A stretch of 64,000 nucleotides of DNA from Adiantum capillus-veneris (GCA_014529385.2 CM043966.1:104915087-104979086); one strand, 5' to 3'. Shown: positions 62,301-64,000, counted from the first letter of the stretch. Numbers and translations: made by a program. Notes: a model not told the origin generated them from the sequence alone.

Positions 62301-64000
62301 ATGGATTTCATTTTTGATCTCCCGAAGACACAAAGTGCGCACGATGGTATCTGGACTGTTATTGACAGATTTAGCAAGCAGGCTCATTTCATTCCAGTGA
62401 AGAAAAGTCAAGCCGGATCATTTAGCGAGACTGTTCATTGCCCAAATTTTCAGATTACATGGCATGCCTGAGACAATTGTCTCTGATAGAGATTCCCGAT
62501 TCACGAGTTTGTTTTGGAAGGCTATTTGGGAGAACATTGGCACACGTTGCAGTTCTCGTTATCTTTCCACCCGCAGCCGGACGAGCAAAATCTTAGATTG
62601 CAAATTCAGTCGTACTGGATTTATTGAAGTCTTACATTTCGGATGGACCAGAAGATTCAATGGGAAAAGTTTTTGTCTTTGGTGGAATTTGCCTACAATG
62701 ACACGATCCACTCTTCGACAGGGATGGCACCATTTGAAATTATTGAAGGTGCTTCGAAGGTTCCACCCTTCCTAAGCACGAAAGATGAGATTTTTGAAGC
62801 TGACCAGTACAGGAGGGACGTGGACACTGCTTTTGCCAAGGTCCAGGAGGCTTTAGAGAAATCTCAGGAAAGACACAAGAAGGCAGCAGATCGACACCGT
62901 CGTGATTTGAAATTAAAGGAAGACAATTGGGTGCTCTTACGTTTTGAGAAGGCACGCCTGAGAAAGAAAAAGGGGAAGGAGCGGCTTTTTCCAAAACTTA
63001 GCATCATGAGATACTATGGACCTTTTCAGAGAAAAGAAAAGATAAATGATCGTTCCTTTAGACTAAAGCTGCTCGATACTTGGAGAATCCACAATGCTTT
63101 TCATGTGAGTCTCTTGAAGCCTTTTAAAGGCGATGTGCCCGATACTGGGGAGCCAGATGAGCAACCCGAAGTGGAGGAAAGCAAGGAGATACTCGATCCA
63201 AAACAGATACTCGCACATAAAGATAGAAAGATTAAAGGTAAAGTGATTAGGCGGTTCTTGGTTAAATTCAAGAGCTATCCTGCATTGGATGCGAAGTGGA
63301 TGGAGGAGGATGACCTAGCAGATACTCCTCAGATTGTGGAACTTTACCTTGAAGCATTCGATTTAGCATAGTCTACTCCAATAGAACCCCGATTTCACCA
63401 TGGGCGAATCTAGTGCAGCGGGTTTGCACAAGAGGAGAGTCAATCAGAGTAAGCTTTTGGTTTGGGAGGGCCTGTCTTGCAAAGGCCGCTGTCATCCTCT
63501 CTACCCTTAGCCTGCTGGGGAAATTTTTACTCTCTTTAGGACAGGTCTTTTCCCCTGGACTTTAGTTTTGCCATACGGCTAGTTATATACAGTTACCGGA
63601 TATCGCCTTCAGGCATGCTATGTAAACAGTCTTATACTTGCCCTCAGAATCGGCACCAATTGGGCGTTCGGAGGGGCTTTTCAAGTGATAGAAATCAGCT
63701 ACTTTTCTTGCCAAAAAAATGAAAAGGAAATTCGTCAGCTACAGTGAGCTGCATGTGAGAACCAGAAAAAAAACTTGTTGAGGCTTCAATAAATTGCTGA
63801 TGTCAAAACATGCAAGCTCAGCGATGACCCATTTTTCTGAAATTCAGAACCCCATTACATTCTTAGCAAAAGCACTTATTCCATCCAGGTAGAAACCAAA
63901 AAGTACCTGTCTGCCAGTCCTCGCTCCCATGTTGAGCTATTAGTGGCTCCTTGCATTGCAAGAAGTGCAGGGGGAAATATGCGTGATACTTTCAAGACAC
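5290..64000 (-). CDS. MED16: Mediator complex subunit MED16 (SFR6-like), 3' part of gene, 10 exons
   Basis: MED16 belongs to the tail module of the Mediator complex, which links DNA-bound activators to RNA polymerase II in the nucleus. In Arabidopsis it is SFR6, needed for cold and defence gene expression. Exons, in transcript order on the minus strand: 64000-63907 (continues beyond the window), 28386-28307, 27078-26996, 26906-26670, 26573-26393, 25481-25176, 25094-25009, 24935-24759, 24669-24289, 5430-5290 (stop TGA 5292-5290). All introns that lie wholly in the window begin GT and end AG, and codon phases join without a break. Plant MED16 landmarks appear in order: [12 protein letters not shown], a DxDFHSLP block, [14 protein letters not shown], a [20 protein letters not shown] helix, [47 protein letters not shown], and a terminal CPMCGG finger. 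Two introns are 35.5 and 18.9 kb. Identity rests on family knowledge; no search was run. Confidence 0.93.
5431..5690 (-). other. Intron edge upstream of MED16 last exon, part of the duplication
   Basis: Matches 2310-2580 at most positions by eye (for example the shared GCAACAACTGCTGGGGGAAG and CAAGCTCTACCTAGCCAATA). It shows that the duplicated block included intron sequence as well as exon and downstream flank, so the duplication was at DNA level and not via mRNA. Confidence 0.75.
6100..6292 (-). pseudogene. NHL / LEA_2-type protein fragment
   Basis: On the minus strand a frame reads [20 protein letters not shown], then [20 protein letters not shown], a TAG stop, then [20 protein letters not shown]. 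The order LRP....V..a.v..f.L / N.nl.f.....NPNKkI.lYY..m.vs..Y is that of NDR1/HIN1-like (NHL) LEA_2 domain proteins, which are membrane-anchored defence and stress proteins. It lies in the 18.9-kb MED16 intron, in the same strand. The stop and loss of the rest mark it as a dead fragment. Further open sequence down to 5690 on this strand may be its continuation in other frames but is not recognised. Confidence 0.5.
6505..6945 (+). pseudogene. Leucine-rich-repeat fragment, possibly from an NLR-type gene
   Basis: Plus-strand frames give [12 protein letters not shown] near 6505-6540 and, after a frameshift at GGGAG near 6663, [10 protein letters not shown] followed by [20 protein letters not shown] and LELIGC. 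The spacing of Leu resembles plant NLR leucine-rich repeats. A diverged repeat of the same unit follows at about 6848-6950 (shared GAGCCTTGTCAAGGCTGG / CAAGCCTTGTGAAAGCTGG). Multiple stops; the identification is tentative. Confidence 0.4.
6950..7535 (+). mobile_element. LINE copy A, 5' piece: ORF1 end and endonuclease start
   Basis: Begins with the last codons of ORF1 and its TGA (6979-6981), then the in-frame CETYGTTLK spacer and an ORF2 start reading [10 protein letters not shown] in place of the intact family's [10 protein letters not shown]. The endonuclease continues as [20 protein letters not shown] and a GDFNA motif in frames broken by stops (near 7455) and a frameshift near 7220. It ends abruptly where gypsy sequence starts at about 7546. 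The 3' part at 9885-11495 could belong to the same insertion, but about 300 codons between them are absent. Confidence 0.85.
7546..8943 (+). pseudogene. Chromovirus (Ty3/Gypsy) pol fragment: integrase and chromodomain
   Basis: Reads in order: the H2C2 finger ([13 protein letters not shown]...CLVCQKVK), the integrase core with its first Asp in AMDFIP and second in [10 protein letters not shown], then DGQNKITN where the family has DGQ(S/T)E, so the catalytic Glu is changed to Lys. After a frameshift, 8395-8658 carries the [10 protein letters not shown] and YYGPFKIID region, then a broken HNAFHVSLL and a chromodomain-like [15 protein letters not shown] near 8836-8880. Stops at 7910, 7933, 8021, 8655 and others show it is dead. 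No RT or gag is present. Confidence 0.88.
8944..9884 (+). mobile_element. Probable 3' LTR region of the preceding gypsy fragment
   Basis: Follows the pol end directly, where a 3' LTR is expected. It contains a TATA-like CTATAAATACC at 9541-9551 and ends at a LINE junction near 9885. No matching 5' LTR is in the window, so the ends are not proven. A homopolymer G run is at 9781-9798. The minus-strand open frames here have no recognised domain. Confidence 0.45.
9885..11495 (+). pseudogene. LINE copy A (or separate copy), 3' half of ORF2 and 3' UTR
   Basis: Starts at the RT active site ([16 protein letters not shown] in place of YADD) at about 9903, with a frame change at 9980, then the thumb region ([23 protein letters not shown]) and the C-terminal CCHC finger (ICHLC...YICQC) at 10927-10985. 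The region equivalent to the PIP-like motif has decayed. The 3' UTR carries GGTCTCATAGGTC and ends in ATTTCATCTCTCCC at about 11495. Frameshifts and stops throughout; a non-functional copy. Confidence 0.9.
11452..11466 (+). promoter_or_regulatory. LINE 3' UTR stem-loop, copy A
   Basis: AGGTC-ATTTT-AGCCT; four pairs hold and the loop-closing pair is lost. Part of the conserved GTCTCATAGGTC...GCC 3' end. Confidence 0.55.
11508..11545 (+). repeat. (GT)n / (CG-CA) microsatellite
   Basis: A GT run followed by alternating CG/CA bases (GCGCACGCACGCGCG), just after the LINE 3' end. Alternating purine-pyrimidine of this kind can adopt Z-form DNA. Confidence 0.9.
11550..13440 (+). pseudogene. Chromovirus LTR-leader and gag remnant
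   Basis: Bases 11560-12230 match the LTR of the gypsy element at 37876-45197 in pieces (ATGGCCA.TGTGAA, TAATGCCCCACTA, GCCAAGGCAAGAGCC, GCTAATTCCCC). A gag begins near ATG 12308 and resembles that element's gag: [12 protein letters not shown], then [11 protein letters not shown] and [10 protein letters not shown], then [20 protein letters not shown]. Stops and frameshifts break it, and it ends at about 13440 where the MITE-like repeat begins. Older than the 38-45 kb copy judging from divergence. Confidence 0.8.
13458..13590. mobile_element. MITE-like repeat, copy 1
   Basis: About 130 bp with inverted ends: right end GCGTCCCTTGTGACTATG is the reverse complement of CATAGTCACAAGGGACGC, and the left end AAGTCACACGGGACGC matches it. 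The interior (TCCCATCCCCACTTG, CACTGAAAATCCATTTGAGC) is the reverse complement of the repeat at 30892-31036. No coding capacity. The target duplication is unclear. Confidence 0.75.
13591..14022 (+). mobile_element. 5'-truncated LINE: ORF2 C-terminus and 3' UTR
   Basis: Encodes RQIEEIR near 13611-13640, and APDPPMY near 13710-13728, corresponding to the ORF2 end at 35293-35447, followed by the same 3' UTR (TACTACCCTGAGCATATAGACATG..., TTGATTTGTCTCATAGG). It ends exactly where a (CT)n run begins. A dead 5'-truncated insertion lying head-to-tail upstream of LINE copy B. Confidence 0.88.
14023..14059 (+). repeat. (CT)n microsatellite between two LINEs
   Basis: Pure CT run between the 3' end of one LINE and the 5' end of LINE copy B. 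Confidence 0.95.
14423..15508 (+). CDS. LINE ORF1 fused in frame to the start of the endonuclease
   Basis: A 361-codon open frame. Residues 1-160 are charged heptad-like sequence (Lys/Glu-rich) predicted to form a coiled coil. Residues 165-295 hold an RRM-like RNA-binding region and C-terminal domain in the L1 ORF1 manner ([34 protein letters not shown]). At about residue 302 it runs straight into the apurinic-type endonuclease (IAVWNCNGA...ILLLTETHQ) with no stop; the other copies have a TGA between. It ends in an unrelated tail after a frameshift at about 15465. The first ATG of the frame is used. The role is RNA binding and target cleavage in retrotransposition; the protein is truncated here. 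Confidence 0.85.
   Translation: MEAKPEKLEKAMDKAMKDYKKTVDSNINTINRDLLARTAKLEVDTEEWKKEKLAMQAEMDGWRIEKVGMQEEINLLNAKVESMEEKEDGEIIESEKEALREEITKALTETMEEKIEAKREEWVEVIKKKMKAEVKEECKLKGTLLVNATIEEEKMRQARKLNVRVTGLKETTAENDGKELCTKLGYVDTPVPFVSAWWVGRDPTKRALMLQFTNLEAKMAFMKKRVALKALEGDPIYLDDDLTILQVKHRQTCMPKIKELRKEGKKVFCRDGWIFVDRKPLAQWFMAYEMMIKDVPTELHIAVWNCNGAIWTYPGRLEEVMERHDILLLTETHQRPERGGTSGSQLTGRPCGIVRHEDQEA
15509..18552 (+). pseudogene. LINE copy B ORF2 remnant: endonuclease end, RT, thumb
   Basis: Endonuclease pieces are [14 protein letters not shown] (15485-), [13 protein letters not shown] (15785-) and STVDYVLG with GADHTYLSL (16050-16150). RT pieces: [18 protein letters not shown] (16390-), IAPIHKAGD and [14 protein letters not shown] (16910-17110), [13 protein letters not shown] (17160-), then duplicated sequence, and MLYADDI at 17721-17741 (active site kept). 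The thumb/connection region is open at 17749-18552 ([34 protein letters not shown]). Frameshifts at about 15500, 15760, 15968, 16375, 16780, 17320 and 17746. The frame is cut at 18552 by the LTR element. Confidence 0.9.
17156..17675 (+). repeat. 261-bp perfect tandem duplication inside LINE RT
   Basis: Bases from about 17156 to 17414 recur from 17417 to 17675 with no difference seen by eye (CTGCTTTGTGG at 17161 and 17422). The unit holds RT blocks with [12 protein letters not shown] and the [12 protein letters not shown] region. A nested 10-bp direct duplication (CCTATCAGAT twice) sits in both copies and causes a frameshift. Confidence 0.93.
18553..19084 (+). repeat. 5' LTR
   Basis: Starts TGTGGCAGGCTACAG and ends CCGCGCTACA. 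It differs from the 3' LTR by scattered substitutions and a 4-bp indel (GACG near 18664), a few percent by eye, so the insertion is relatively young. Confidence 0.93.
19085..19436 (+). other. 5' leader of the TR-GAG element
   Basis: Non-coding sequence with repeated CTGGTCTAGTC / CTCGTCCCTGG words at 19200-19380. No good match to a standard tRNA primer-binding site directly after the LTR (GGTGCTCTCATTTTGG). Confidence 0.5.
19437..20928 (+). pseudogene. Retrotransposon gag with zinc knuckle
   Basis: The capsid-like region at 19826-20347 ([46 protein letters not shown]) matches the Retrotrans_gag pattern. A CCHC knuckle [14 protein letters not shown] is at 20819-20860. The frame is interrupted by TAG at 19638 and 20345 and shifts at about 20530. 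The gag of such elements packages RNA in virus-like particles. This copy is broken in at least three places. Confidence 0.85.
20929..21505 (+). pseudogene. Gag-protease linker
   Basis: Open in one frame ([33 protein letters not shown]), with no known domain, between the zinc knuckle and the protease. It is out of frame with both neighbours, so one or more frameshifts lie at about 20880 and 21490. Confidence 0.55.
21481..22440 (+). CDS. Retropepsin-like aspartic protease domain
   Basis: The frame open from 21481 contains [20 protein letters not shown] at about residues 32-51, which fits the retropepsin active-site loop of plant gypsy elements, followed by LTLADQRTV-like and [10 protein letters not shown] sequence (the second signature, LIGRPWL). 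It would process the gag. Residues after about 140 are not recognised (acidic/Ser/Thr-rich). The nominal frame runs on to 22734 only because the C-rich tract lacks stops. Confidence 0.75.
22440..22806 (+). repeat. C-rich low-complexity tract
   Basis: Imperfect repeats of CGCCCCTACCCACCCC with CCCTCTC spacers for about 360 bp. The strand transcribed as MED16 RNA is G-rich with many runs of three or four G. It occupies the place where RT and integrase would be. Confidence 0.9.
22882..23010 (+). repeat. 65-bp tandem duplication
   Basis: TTCCCGCCTATTCAAAGGC at 22882 recurs at 22947, and both units continue through GGCATTTGCAAGCAGTGCAG and an ACTTTTG end with few changes. Confidence 0.9.
23183..23712 (+). 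repeat. 3' LTR
   Basis: Starts TGTAGCAGGCTACAG and ends CCGCGCTACA, followed at once by the GGCGG target duplicate. A purine-rich GTGGCGGGCAA just upstream is only a weak polypurine tract. Confidence 0.93.
23718..23870 (+). pseudogene. LINE copy B, remainder after the LTR insertion
   Basis: Continues ORF2 where 18552 left off: [16 protein letters not shown], then [19 protein letters not shown], matching [20 protein letters not shown] of the copy at 34,750. It stops at about 23870, before the CCHC finger, and the 3' UTR is missing. Confidence 0.88.
24031..24212. repeat. 91-bp tandem repeat in MED16 intron
   Basis: AGAAGAATTTGTGCTAAGAC at 24031 and 24122. The two units are near identical through ATAATCCTAACTTAAAGACC. 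They lie 76 bp downstream, in MED16 sense, of the penultimate exon's donor site. Confidence 0.92.
24289..24669 (-). CDS. MED16: MED16 penultimate exon
   Basis: A 381-bp exon, 127 codons, starting [20 protein letters not shown] and continuing [17 protein letters not shown]. It carries [15 protein letters not shown] and [20 protein letters not shown], and ends HK before a GTATTT donor. In known plant proteins the next residues are CIRC, which is what the exon at 5430-5290 begins with, in the same phase. The intron between them is 18.9 kb. Confidence 0.95.
24759..24935 (-). CDS. MED16: MED16 exon
   Basis: A 177-bp exon, 59 codons, phase 0 at both ends. It runs from [20 protein letters not shown] through [20 protein letters not shown] to LGQHMQ. 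The acceptor is GTGCAG and the donor GTCGGT, with an 89-bp intron to the next exon. The RLHYxDGxYxVxPEVVEAxLGxHMQ pattern is the MED16 C-terminal core. Confidence 0.95.
25009..25094 (-). CDS. MED16: MED16 exon
   Basis: An 86-bp exon encoding [20 protein letters not shown] and then GQGYTSDE. The acceptor is TTTCAG and the donor GTGAGT, 73 bp before the next exon. [10 protein letters not shown](S/T)(D/E)E matches the family; the Gly-rich linker before it is variable. Confidence 0.93.
25176..25481 (-). CDS. MED16: MED16 exon
   Basis: A 306-bp exon. It begins with a Thr/Ser/Asn-rich stretch followed by [12 protein letters not shown], a variable linker, then [20 protein letters not shown] and [12 protein letters not shown]. 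The acceptor is TTTTAG and the donor GTAAAG. The [15 protein letters not shown] helix is diagnostic for MED16. It ends with one base that joins CC of the next exon to make Ala. Confidence 0.95.
25482..26392 (-). other. MED16 intron, unique sequence
   Basis: A 911-bp AT-rich intron with no recognised element. It contains a homopolymer G run at 25661-25679. GT and AG ends are present. Confidence 0.85.
26393..26573 (-). CDS. MED16: MED16 exon
   Basis: A 181-bp exon starting [20 protein letters not shown] and followed by [12 protein letters not shown], then an Asn/Ala/Ser-rich linker of about 28 residues as in other plants, where this linker varies. The acceptor is ATGCAG and the donor GTTAAT. 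One base is left over and joins GT of the next exon to give Gly. Confidence 0.95.
26670..26906 (-). CDS. MED16: MED16 exon
   Basis: A 237-bp exon, phase 0 at both ends, 79 codons. It starts [12 protein letters not shown] and contains [20 protein letters not shown] and ends ALVSYIQ. The acceptor is TGTAG and the donor GTGCTT. This is the most conserved helical stretch of plant MED16. Confidence 0.95.
26996..27078 (-). CDS. MED16: MED16 exon
   Basis: An 83-bp exon encoding [18 protein letters not shown] and then [10 protein letters not shown]. The acceptor ends ACAG and the donor is GTAAGT. It ends in phase 0. The DFHSLP...HRQ.YGP block is a MED16 signature in the central helical region. Confidence 0.94.
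27271..27338. repeat. Perfect 22-bp-arm hairpin in MED16 intron
   Basis: GATGATTTTACACTGGGCTTTC at 27271-27292 (22 bases, interrupted in quoting only by its end) pairs exactly with 27317-27338 across a 24-base loop. It sits in the 1,228-bp intron between exons 27078 and 28307. It may be a MITE relic or a foldback; a small-RNA precursor is possible but not supported further. Confidence 0.9.
28307..28386 (-). CDS. MED16: MED16 exon
   Basis: An 80-bp exon encoding [20 protein letters not shown] and a few more residues. It is bounded by a TTTCAG acceptor and a GTACGT donor. The motif [12 protein letters not shown] is nearly invariant in plant MED16. It starts in phase 2 (one base completes an Arg codon) and ends with one spare base that joins TT of the next exon to form Val. 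Confidence 0.92.
28387..29039 (-). other. Start of giant MED16 intron, with an unrecognised open frame
   Basis: Two overlapping minus-strand frames (28666-28445 and about 28720-28477) stay open for 70 or more codons. One reads [20 protein letters not shown] and onward, the other [21 protein letters not shown] recognise neither. No MED16 exon is needed here because the exons on either side join in phase. Confidence 0.4.
29040..31340 (+). pseudogene. Ty3/Gypsy pol remnant, different lineage from the chromoviruses here
   Basis: RT remnant with FVDDFSVYG at 29063-29089 (active-site box), then RNase H remnants ([20 protein letters not shown] near 29565), then an integrase H2C2 region ([11 protein letters not shown]...[10 protein letters not shown] at 30123-30270), integrase core fragments (MTPFELVYG at 30729-30755) and a C-terminal [20 protein letters not shown] at about 31120-31180. 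It is full of stops and frameshifts. A MITE-like repeat is inserted at 30892-31036. It lacks gag, protease and LTRs. Confidence 0.82.
30892..31036. mobile_element. MITE-like repeat, copy 2
   Basis: CATAGTCCCAAGGGACGC at the left, and a right end GGGCATCCCCTGTGACTATG that is its imperfect reverse complement. About 145 bp. The interior is the reverse complement of the copy at 13458-13590 (GGGGCTCAAATGGATTTT, AAAAAGAGGGTGGGAC). It interrupts the gypsy integrase remnant, showing it was mobile after that element had inserted. Confidence 0.78.
31341..32211. other. Unassigned stretch, end partly like a gypsy leader
   Basis: No coding domain. Bases 32110-32190 (AAGAAATACCGAAAAGGACGCCAAGGTTTTTGGG region) resemble the leader of the chromovirus at 39240-39290 (AAGAAATACCAAAAGG.GCGCCAA.TTTTGGGG), so the right part is probably an LTR or leader remnant. 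Confidence 0.45.
32212..32250 (+). repeat. (CT)n microsatellite at LINE 5' end
   Basis: Pure CT run directly before the 5'-truncated LINE copy C. Confidence 0.95.
32594..35447 (+). CDS. LINE ORF2 protein: reverse transcriptase, CCHC finger, PIP-like motif
   Basis: About 950 codons open without interruption; the nominal ATG at 32430 lies in sequence read in another frame by the family, so the true homology starts near 32594 after a frameshift. Landmarks: [20 protein letters not shown] (RT N-terminus), [66 protein letters not shown] (active site YADD), [29 protein letters not shown] (thumb), a Cys-rich [19 protein letters not shown] finger, then QSQLTDFF, a match to the PIP consensus Q-x-x-[ILM]-x-x-F-F. 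It copies LINE RNA at a nicked target. The endonuclease half is missing, so this copy cannot move alone. Confidence 0.93.
35638..35653 (+). promoter_or_regulatory. LINE 3' UTR stem-loop, copy C
   Basis: AGGTCG-ATTT-CGGCCT, six pairs including one T-G, located about 45 bp before the element's 3' tail. Confidence 0.65.
35981..36155 (+). repeat. (GCGTAGAGAGAG)n repeats in LINE 5' UTR
   Basis: The word CGTAGAGAGAG or close variants recurs about seven times at spacings of 15-30 bp. Repeated 5' UTR units often carry the promoter of LINEs; here that is only inferred. Confidence 0.8.
36206..37097 (+). pseudogene. LINE ORF1 protein (coiled coil, RRM-like, C-terminal domain)
   Basis: Starts [20 protein letters not shown] at 36206. 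Residues 1-110 are heptad-like (coiled coil). One frameshift between about 36480 and 36545 moves the frame, which then reads through [20 protein letters not shown], an [10 protein letters not shown] region, [20 protein letters not shown], a [20 protein letters not shown] motif and [16 protein letters not shown] to TGA at 37095. This is L1-type ORF1 layout: trimeric coiled coil and RNA-binding RRM with CTD. It is one base change away from an open frame, so it is a fairly young copy. Confidence 0.87.
37128..37825 (+). pseudogene. LINE ORF2 endonuclease domain (apurinic/AP type), truncated
   Basis: ATG at 37128 is 30 bases past the ORF1 stop in the same frame. It reads [10 protein letters not shown] (Asn of the catalytic site), [10 protein letters not shown] (Glu), [44 protein letters not shown] (Asp/Asn) to about 37630, then a one-base shift, then [20 protein letters not shown] and GASTVD. 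The endonuclease nicks the target DNA. It is cut off at about 37868 and has no RT. Confidence 0.88.
37876..38876 (+). repeat. 5' LTR of the chromovirus
   Basis: Starts TGTCACGAGGACGTGG just after LINE sequence. From 38152 it matches 44474 onward. Shared sequence ends at GCTACT (38876 / 45197), which is not a TG...CA boundary, so the real LTR end may be further into the leader and the 3' LTR cut short. Contains CTCTTATGTACAG and a TTTAAG-rich region but no obvious TATA box. Confidence 0.75.
38877..39527 (+). other. Leader between 5' LTR and gag
   Basis: Non-coding, with AATAAAG at 39249-39255 and no clear tRNA primer-binding site. It may include the end of the LTR (R-U5). Related sequence is at 32110-32190 and around 12150-12290. 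Confidence 0.5.
39552..41320 (+). pseudogene. Chromovirus gag with zinc knuckle
   Basis: Start [20 protein letters not shown] at 39552. It contains [20 protein letters not shown], a Gly/Met-rich stretch ([29 protein letters not shown]), the capsid-like [20 protein letters not shown] and [20 protein letters not shown], and the CCHC knuckle [14 protein letters not shown] at 41182-41223. In-frame stops TAG (40044) and TGA (40626) split it into three, with no frame change, so they are point changes. Gag forms the virus-like particle. Confidence 0.9.
41321..43505 (+). pseudogene. Chromovirus protease, reverse transcriptase and RNase H
   Basis: Protease: [20 protein letters not shown] at about 41383-41442, with DPG where D[ST]G is usual. 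A frameshift near 41585-41630 is followed by [15 protein letters not shown] and, after TAG 42002, the RT open from 42014: [51 protein letters not shown] (active site), [10 protein letters not shown]. RNase [42 protein letters not shown] and VADALSRKP. It continues into the H2C2 finger ([12 protein letters not shown]...FYWPTL). The RT and RNase H are open for 497 codons with the key Asp residues kept. Confidence 0.9.
43494..44573 (+). pseudogene. Chromovirus integrase, internally deleted, with chromodomain start
   Basis: The frame at 43494 begins [18 protein letters not shown], so the CxxC of the H2C2 finger and the first catalytic Asp (AMDF in related copies) are lost in a deletion at about 43500. 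The second Asp ([13 protein letters not shown]) and the Glu ([11 protein letters not shown]) remain. [12 protein letters not shown] and a partial chromodomain ([20 protein letters not shown]) follow, after which the frame passes into LTR sequence at about 44474. Integrase with this deletion could not insert DNA. Confidence 0.88.
44474..45197 (+). repeat. Truncated 3' LTR of the chromovirus
   Basis: Matches 38152-38876 with very few changes (for example TTGGGTCAC against TTGGGCCAC, AACCGTTCAGG against AACCGGTCAGG). The first roughly 280 bp are missing. Followed at once by LINE RT codons (LYGVQV). Confidence 0.9.
45198..46612 (+). pseudogene. LINE copy E: ORF2 C-terminal third and 3' UTR
   Basis: Reads YGVQ, then [20 protein letters not shown], a 23-base C homopolymer at 45354-45376, then after a frameshift at about 45490-45530 [40 protein letters not shown], the finger [19 protein letters not shown], and QRGITEFF (46113-46136), a PIP-consensus match. 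Stop at 46368-46370. The 3' UTR to about 46612 carries the stem-loop at 46558-46572 and ends AACATTTCATTTC. Truncated at its 5' side by the LTR element. Confidence 0.9.
46558..46572 (+). promoter_or_regulatory. LINE 3' UTR stem-loop, copy E
   Basis: AGGTC-ATTTT-GGCCT, five pairs including one T-G, about 35 bp before the ATTTC tail. Confidence 0.65.
46613..46733. other. Spacer between LINE 3' end and CT run
   Basis: About 120 bp of unassigned sequence between the end of LINE copy E and the CT microsatellite. This is the one LINE 3' end here that does not abut a TC run. Confidence 0.5.
46734..46799 (+). repeat. (CT)n microsatellite at LINE 5' end
   Basis: 33 CT units directly before LINE copy F. 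The longest CT run in the window. Confidence 0.95.
47018..48167 (+). pseudogene. LINE ORF1 protein
   Basis: [20 protein letters not shown] at the start, a long coiled coil (about residues 55-215: MREDIRKEM-type, [40 protein letters not shown]), TAA at 47708-47710, then in another frame [40 protein letters not shown], and after a second shift GIFLGDDLT-like sequence ending VVLEKRSA at TGA 48165. Same layout as ORF1 of copy D. Confidence 0.87.
48190..48321 (+). pseudogene. LINE ORF2 start (endonuclease N-terminus)
   Basis: Reads [20 protein letters not shown] and [10 protein letters not shown], then stops at foreign sequence at 48322. It has no ATG in the position used by copy D, but stays in frame with ORF1 across the TGA. 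Confidence 0.85.
48322..49630 (-). pseudogene. Gypsy pol fragment with two RNase H domains (Tat-like)
   Basis: On the minus strand, in order: the RT-linked RNase H remnant ([40 protein letters not shown], 49599-49183), then an unrelated second RNase H (FDGSY near 49130, [48 protein letters not shown]), then the start of the integrase H2C2 region ([20 protein letters not shown]). A second RNase H of archaeal type before integrase is a known mark of the Tat/Ogre gypsy lineage. It interrupts LINE copy F with loss of about 45 bp and no target duplication seen. MED16-sense strand. Confidence 0.8.
49631..52796 (+). pseudogene. LINE copy F ORF2 remainder
   Basis: Endonuclease: [66 protein letters not shown] (50502-), an internal deletion at about 50880, [59 protein letters not shown] (51262-51303, active site kept), [26 protein letters not shown] at 52260-52262, then [19 protein letters not shown] and QRQITDFF (52536-52559), a PIP-consensus match. 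From 51200 to 52796 only the one stop breaks it. Confidence 0.9.
52917..52931 (+). promoter_or_regulatory. LINE 3' UTR stem-loop, copy F
   Basis: AGGTC-ATTCT-GGCCT, same five-pair stem with one loop change, before the (ATTTC)n tail. Confidence 0.65.
52981..53258 (+). mobile_element. 5'-truncated LINE: last codons and 3' UTR only
   Basis: Starts after TCTCTCTC and encodes [17 protein letters not shown] then TGA, matching the ORF2 end at 46343-46370, followed by a 3' UTR with stem-loop (53203-53217) and AACATTTCATTTC tail. Runs straight into the next CT run. Confidence 0.9.
53258..53298 (+). repeat. (CT)n microsatellite between two LINEs
   Basis: Pure CT run between a LINE 3' tail and the 5' end of LINE copy G. 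Confidence 0.95.
53718..54840 (+). pseudogene. LINE ORF1 protein, broken
   Basis: Pieces 53813-54097 (coiled coil), 54126-54365 (coiled coil, [20 protein letters not shown]) and 54444-54725 (RRM-like: [37 protein letters not shown]). At least three frameshifts and a TAA at 54095. Matches ORF1 of copies D and F in order. Confidence 0.85.
54870..57035 (+). pseudogene. LINE ORF2, endonuclease and RT, broken
   Basis: [13 protein letters not shown] (54877-), a deletion near 54950, [40 protein letters not shown]-type RT start near 55820, [40 protein letters not shown], then a damaged active site (the Tyr-Ala of YADD is lost: [13 protein letters not shown] near 56811) and [12 protein letters not shown]. 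It ends at GREIVEYT near 57030. Many stops. Confidence 0.87.
57036..58879 (+). repeat. Diverged tandem repeats encoding coiled-coil-like sequence, unrecognised
   Basis: Three or more units of roughly 300-370 bp (about 57215-57590, 57600-57975, 58010-58280). Each holds variants of [62 protein letters not shown] and LVNTRRW. The translation is Gln/Glu/Lys-rich, as in a coiled coil, but stops lie in every unit. I do not recognise a family; it could be a decayed host gene or an element-borne gene. Confidence 0.5.
58880..59330 (-). pseudogene. Chromovirus pol fragment, minus strand
   Basis: Minus-strand frames read [40 protein letters not shown], then after a break [18 protein letters not shown], matching the protease-RT junction of the gypsy at 60350-60810. 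Short, broken, opposite in direction to the neighbouring element. Confidence 0.82.
59400..60226 (+). pseudogene. Chromovirus gag and zinc knuckle
   Basis: [20 protein letters not shown] is followed by a stop, then [55 protein letters not shown] and TAG 59769. The knuckle CFGCGEHG...KC at 60020-60060 is split by a frameshift. After SIELCRAW the protease active-site segment found in the sister element is absent. Confidence 0.82.
60227..61552 (+). pseudogene. Chromovirus reverse transcriptase with changed active site
   Basis: Open for about 390 real codons: [16 protein letters not shown] (protease C-end), [74 protein letters not shown], then [10 protein letters not shown] where the family has F/YxDD: GCC at 61145 encodes Ala in place of the second catalytic Asp. 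After [11 protein letters not shown] the frame shifts near 61395. The RT could not have been active with this change. Confidence 0.9.
61395..62288 (+). pseudogene. Chromovirus RNase H and integrase zinc finger
   Basis: [38 protein letters not shown] 61698, then [20 protein letters not shown] (Asn replaces the usual Asp in TDHQ), VADALSRKP, and an H2C2 region [31 protein letters not shown]. Stop TAG at 62286 just before the integrase core. Confidence 0.87.
62289..63371 (+). pseudogene. Chromovirus integrase core and chromodomain
   Basis: [11 protein letters not shown] holds the first catalytic Asp, then [15 protein letters not shown], a frameshift at about 62405, [16 protein letters not shown] (second Asp), another shift that destroys the Glu segment, then open from 62643: [52 protein letters not shown], and a chromodomain [20 protein letters not shown] at about 63250-63310 ending VELYLEAF. 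Chromodomains bind methylated histone tails and steer insertion to heterochromatin. Confidence 0.88.
63372..63906. other. Intron sequence after gypsy, possibly LTR
   Basis: No coding domain. The GGGGAAATTTTTACTCTCTTTAGGACAGGTCTTTTCCCC region resembles an LTR promoter-proximal segment, and its position after pol fits a 3' LTR, but no partner LTR was found. The last part adjoins the MED16 donor at 63906. Confidence 0.4.
63907..64000 (-). CDS. MED16: MED16 exon, upstream-most in window (partial)
   Basis: The open frame reads through a segment with [10 protein letters not shown] and STWERGLAD, then ends in AG followed by a GTACTT donor (intron starts at 63906). The two leftover bases AG plus the first G of the next exon (28386) make Arg, giving LADR followed by FWWSLV, so phase fits exactly across a 35.5-kb intron. 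The exon start is outside the window or not identifiable. Assignment to MED16 depends on this phase match and on my memory of the family; less certain than the downstream exons. Confidence 0.72.
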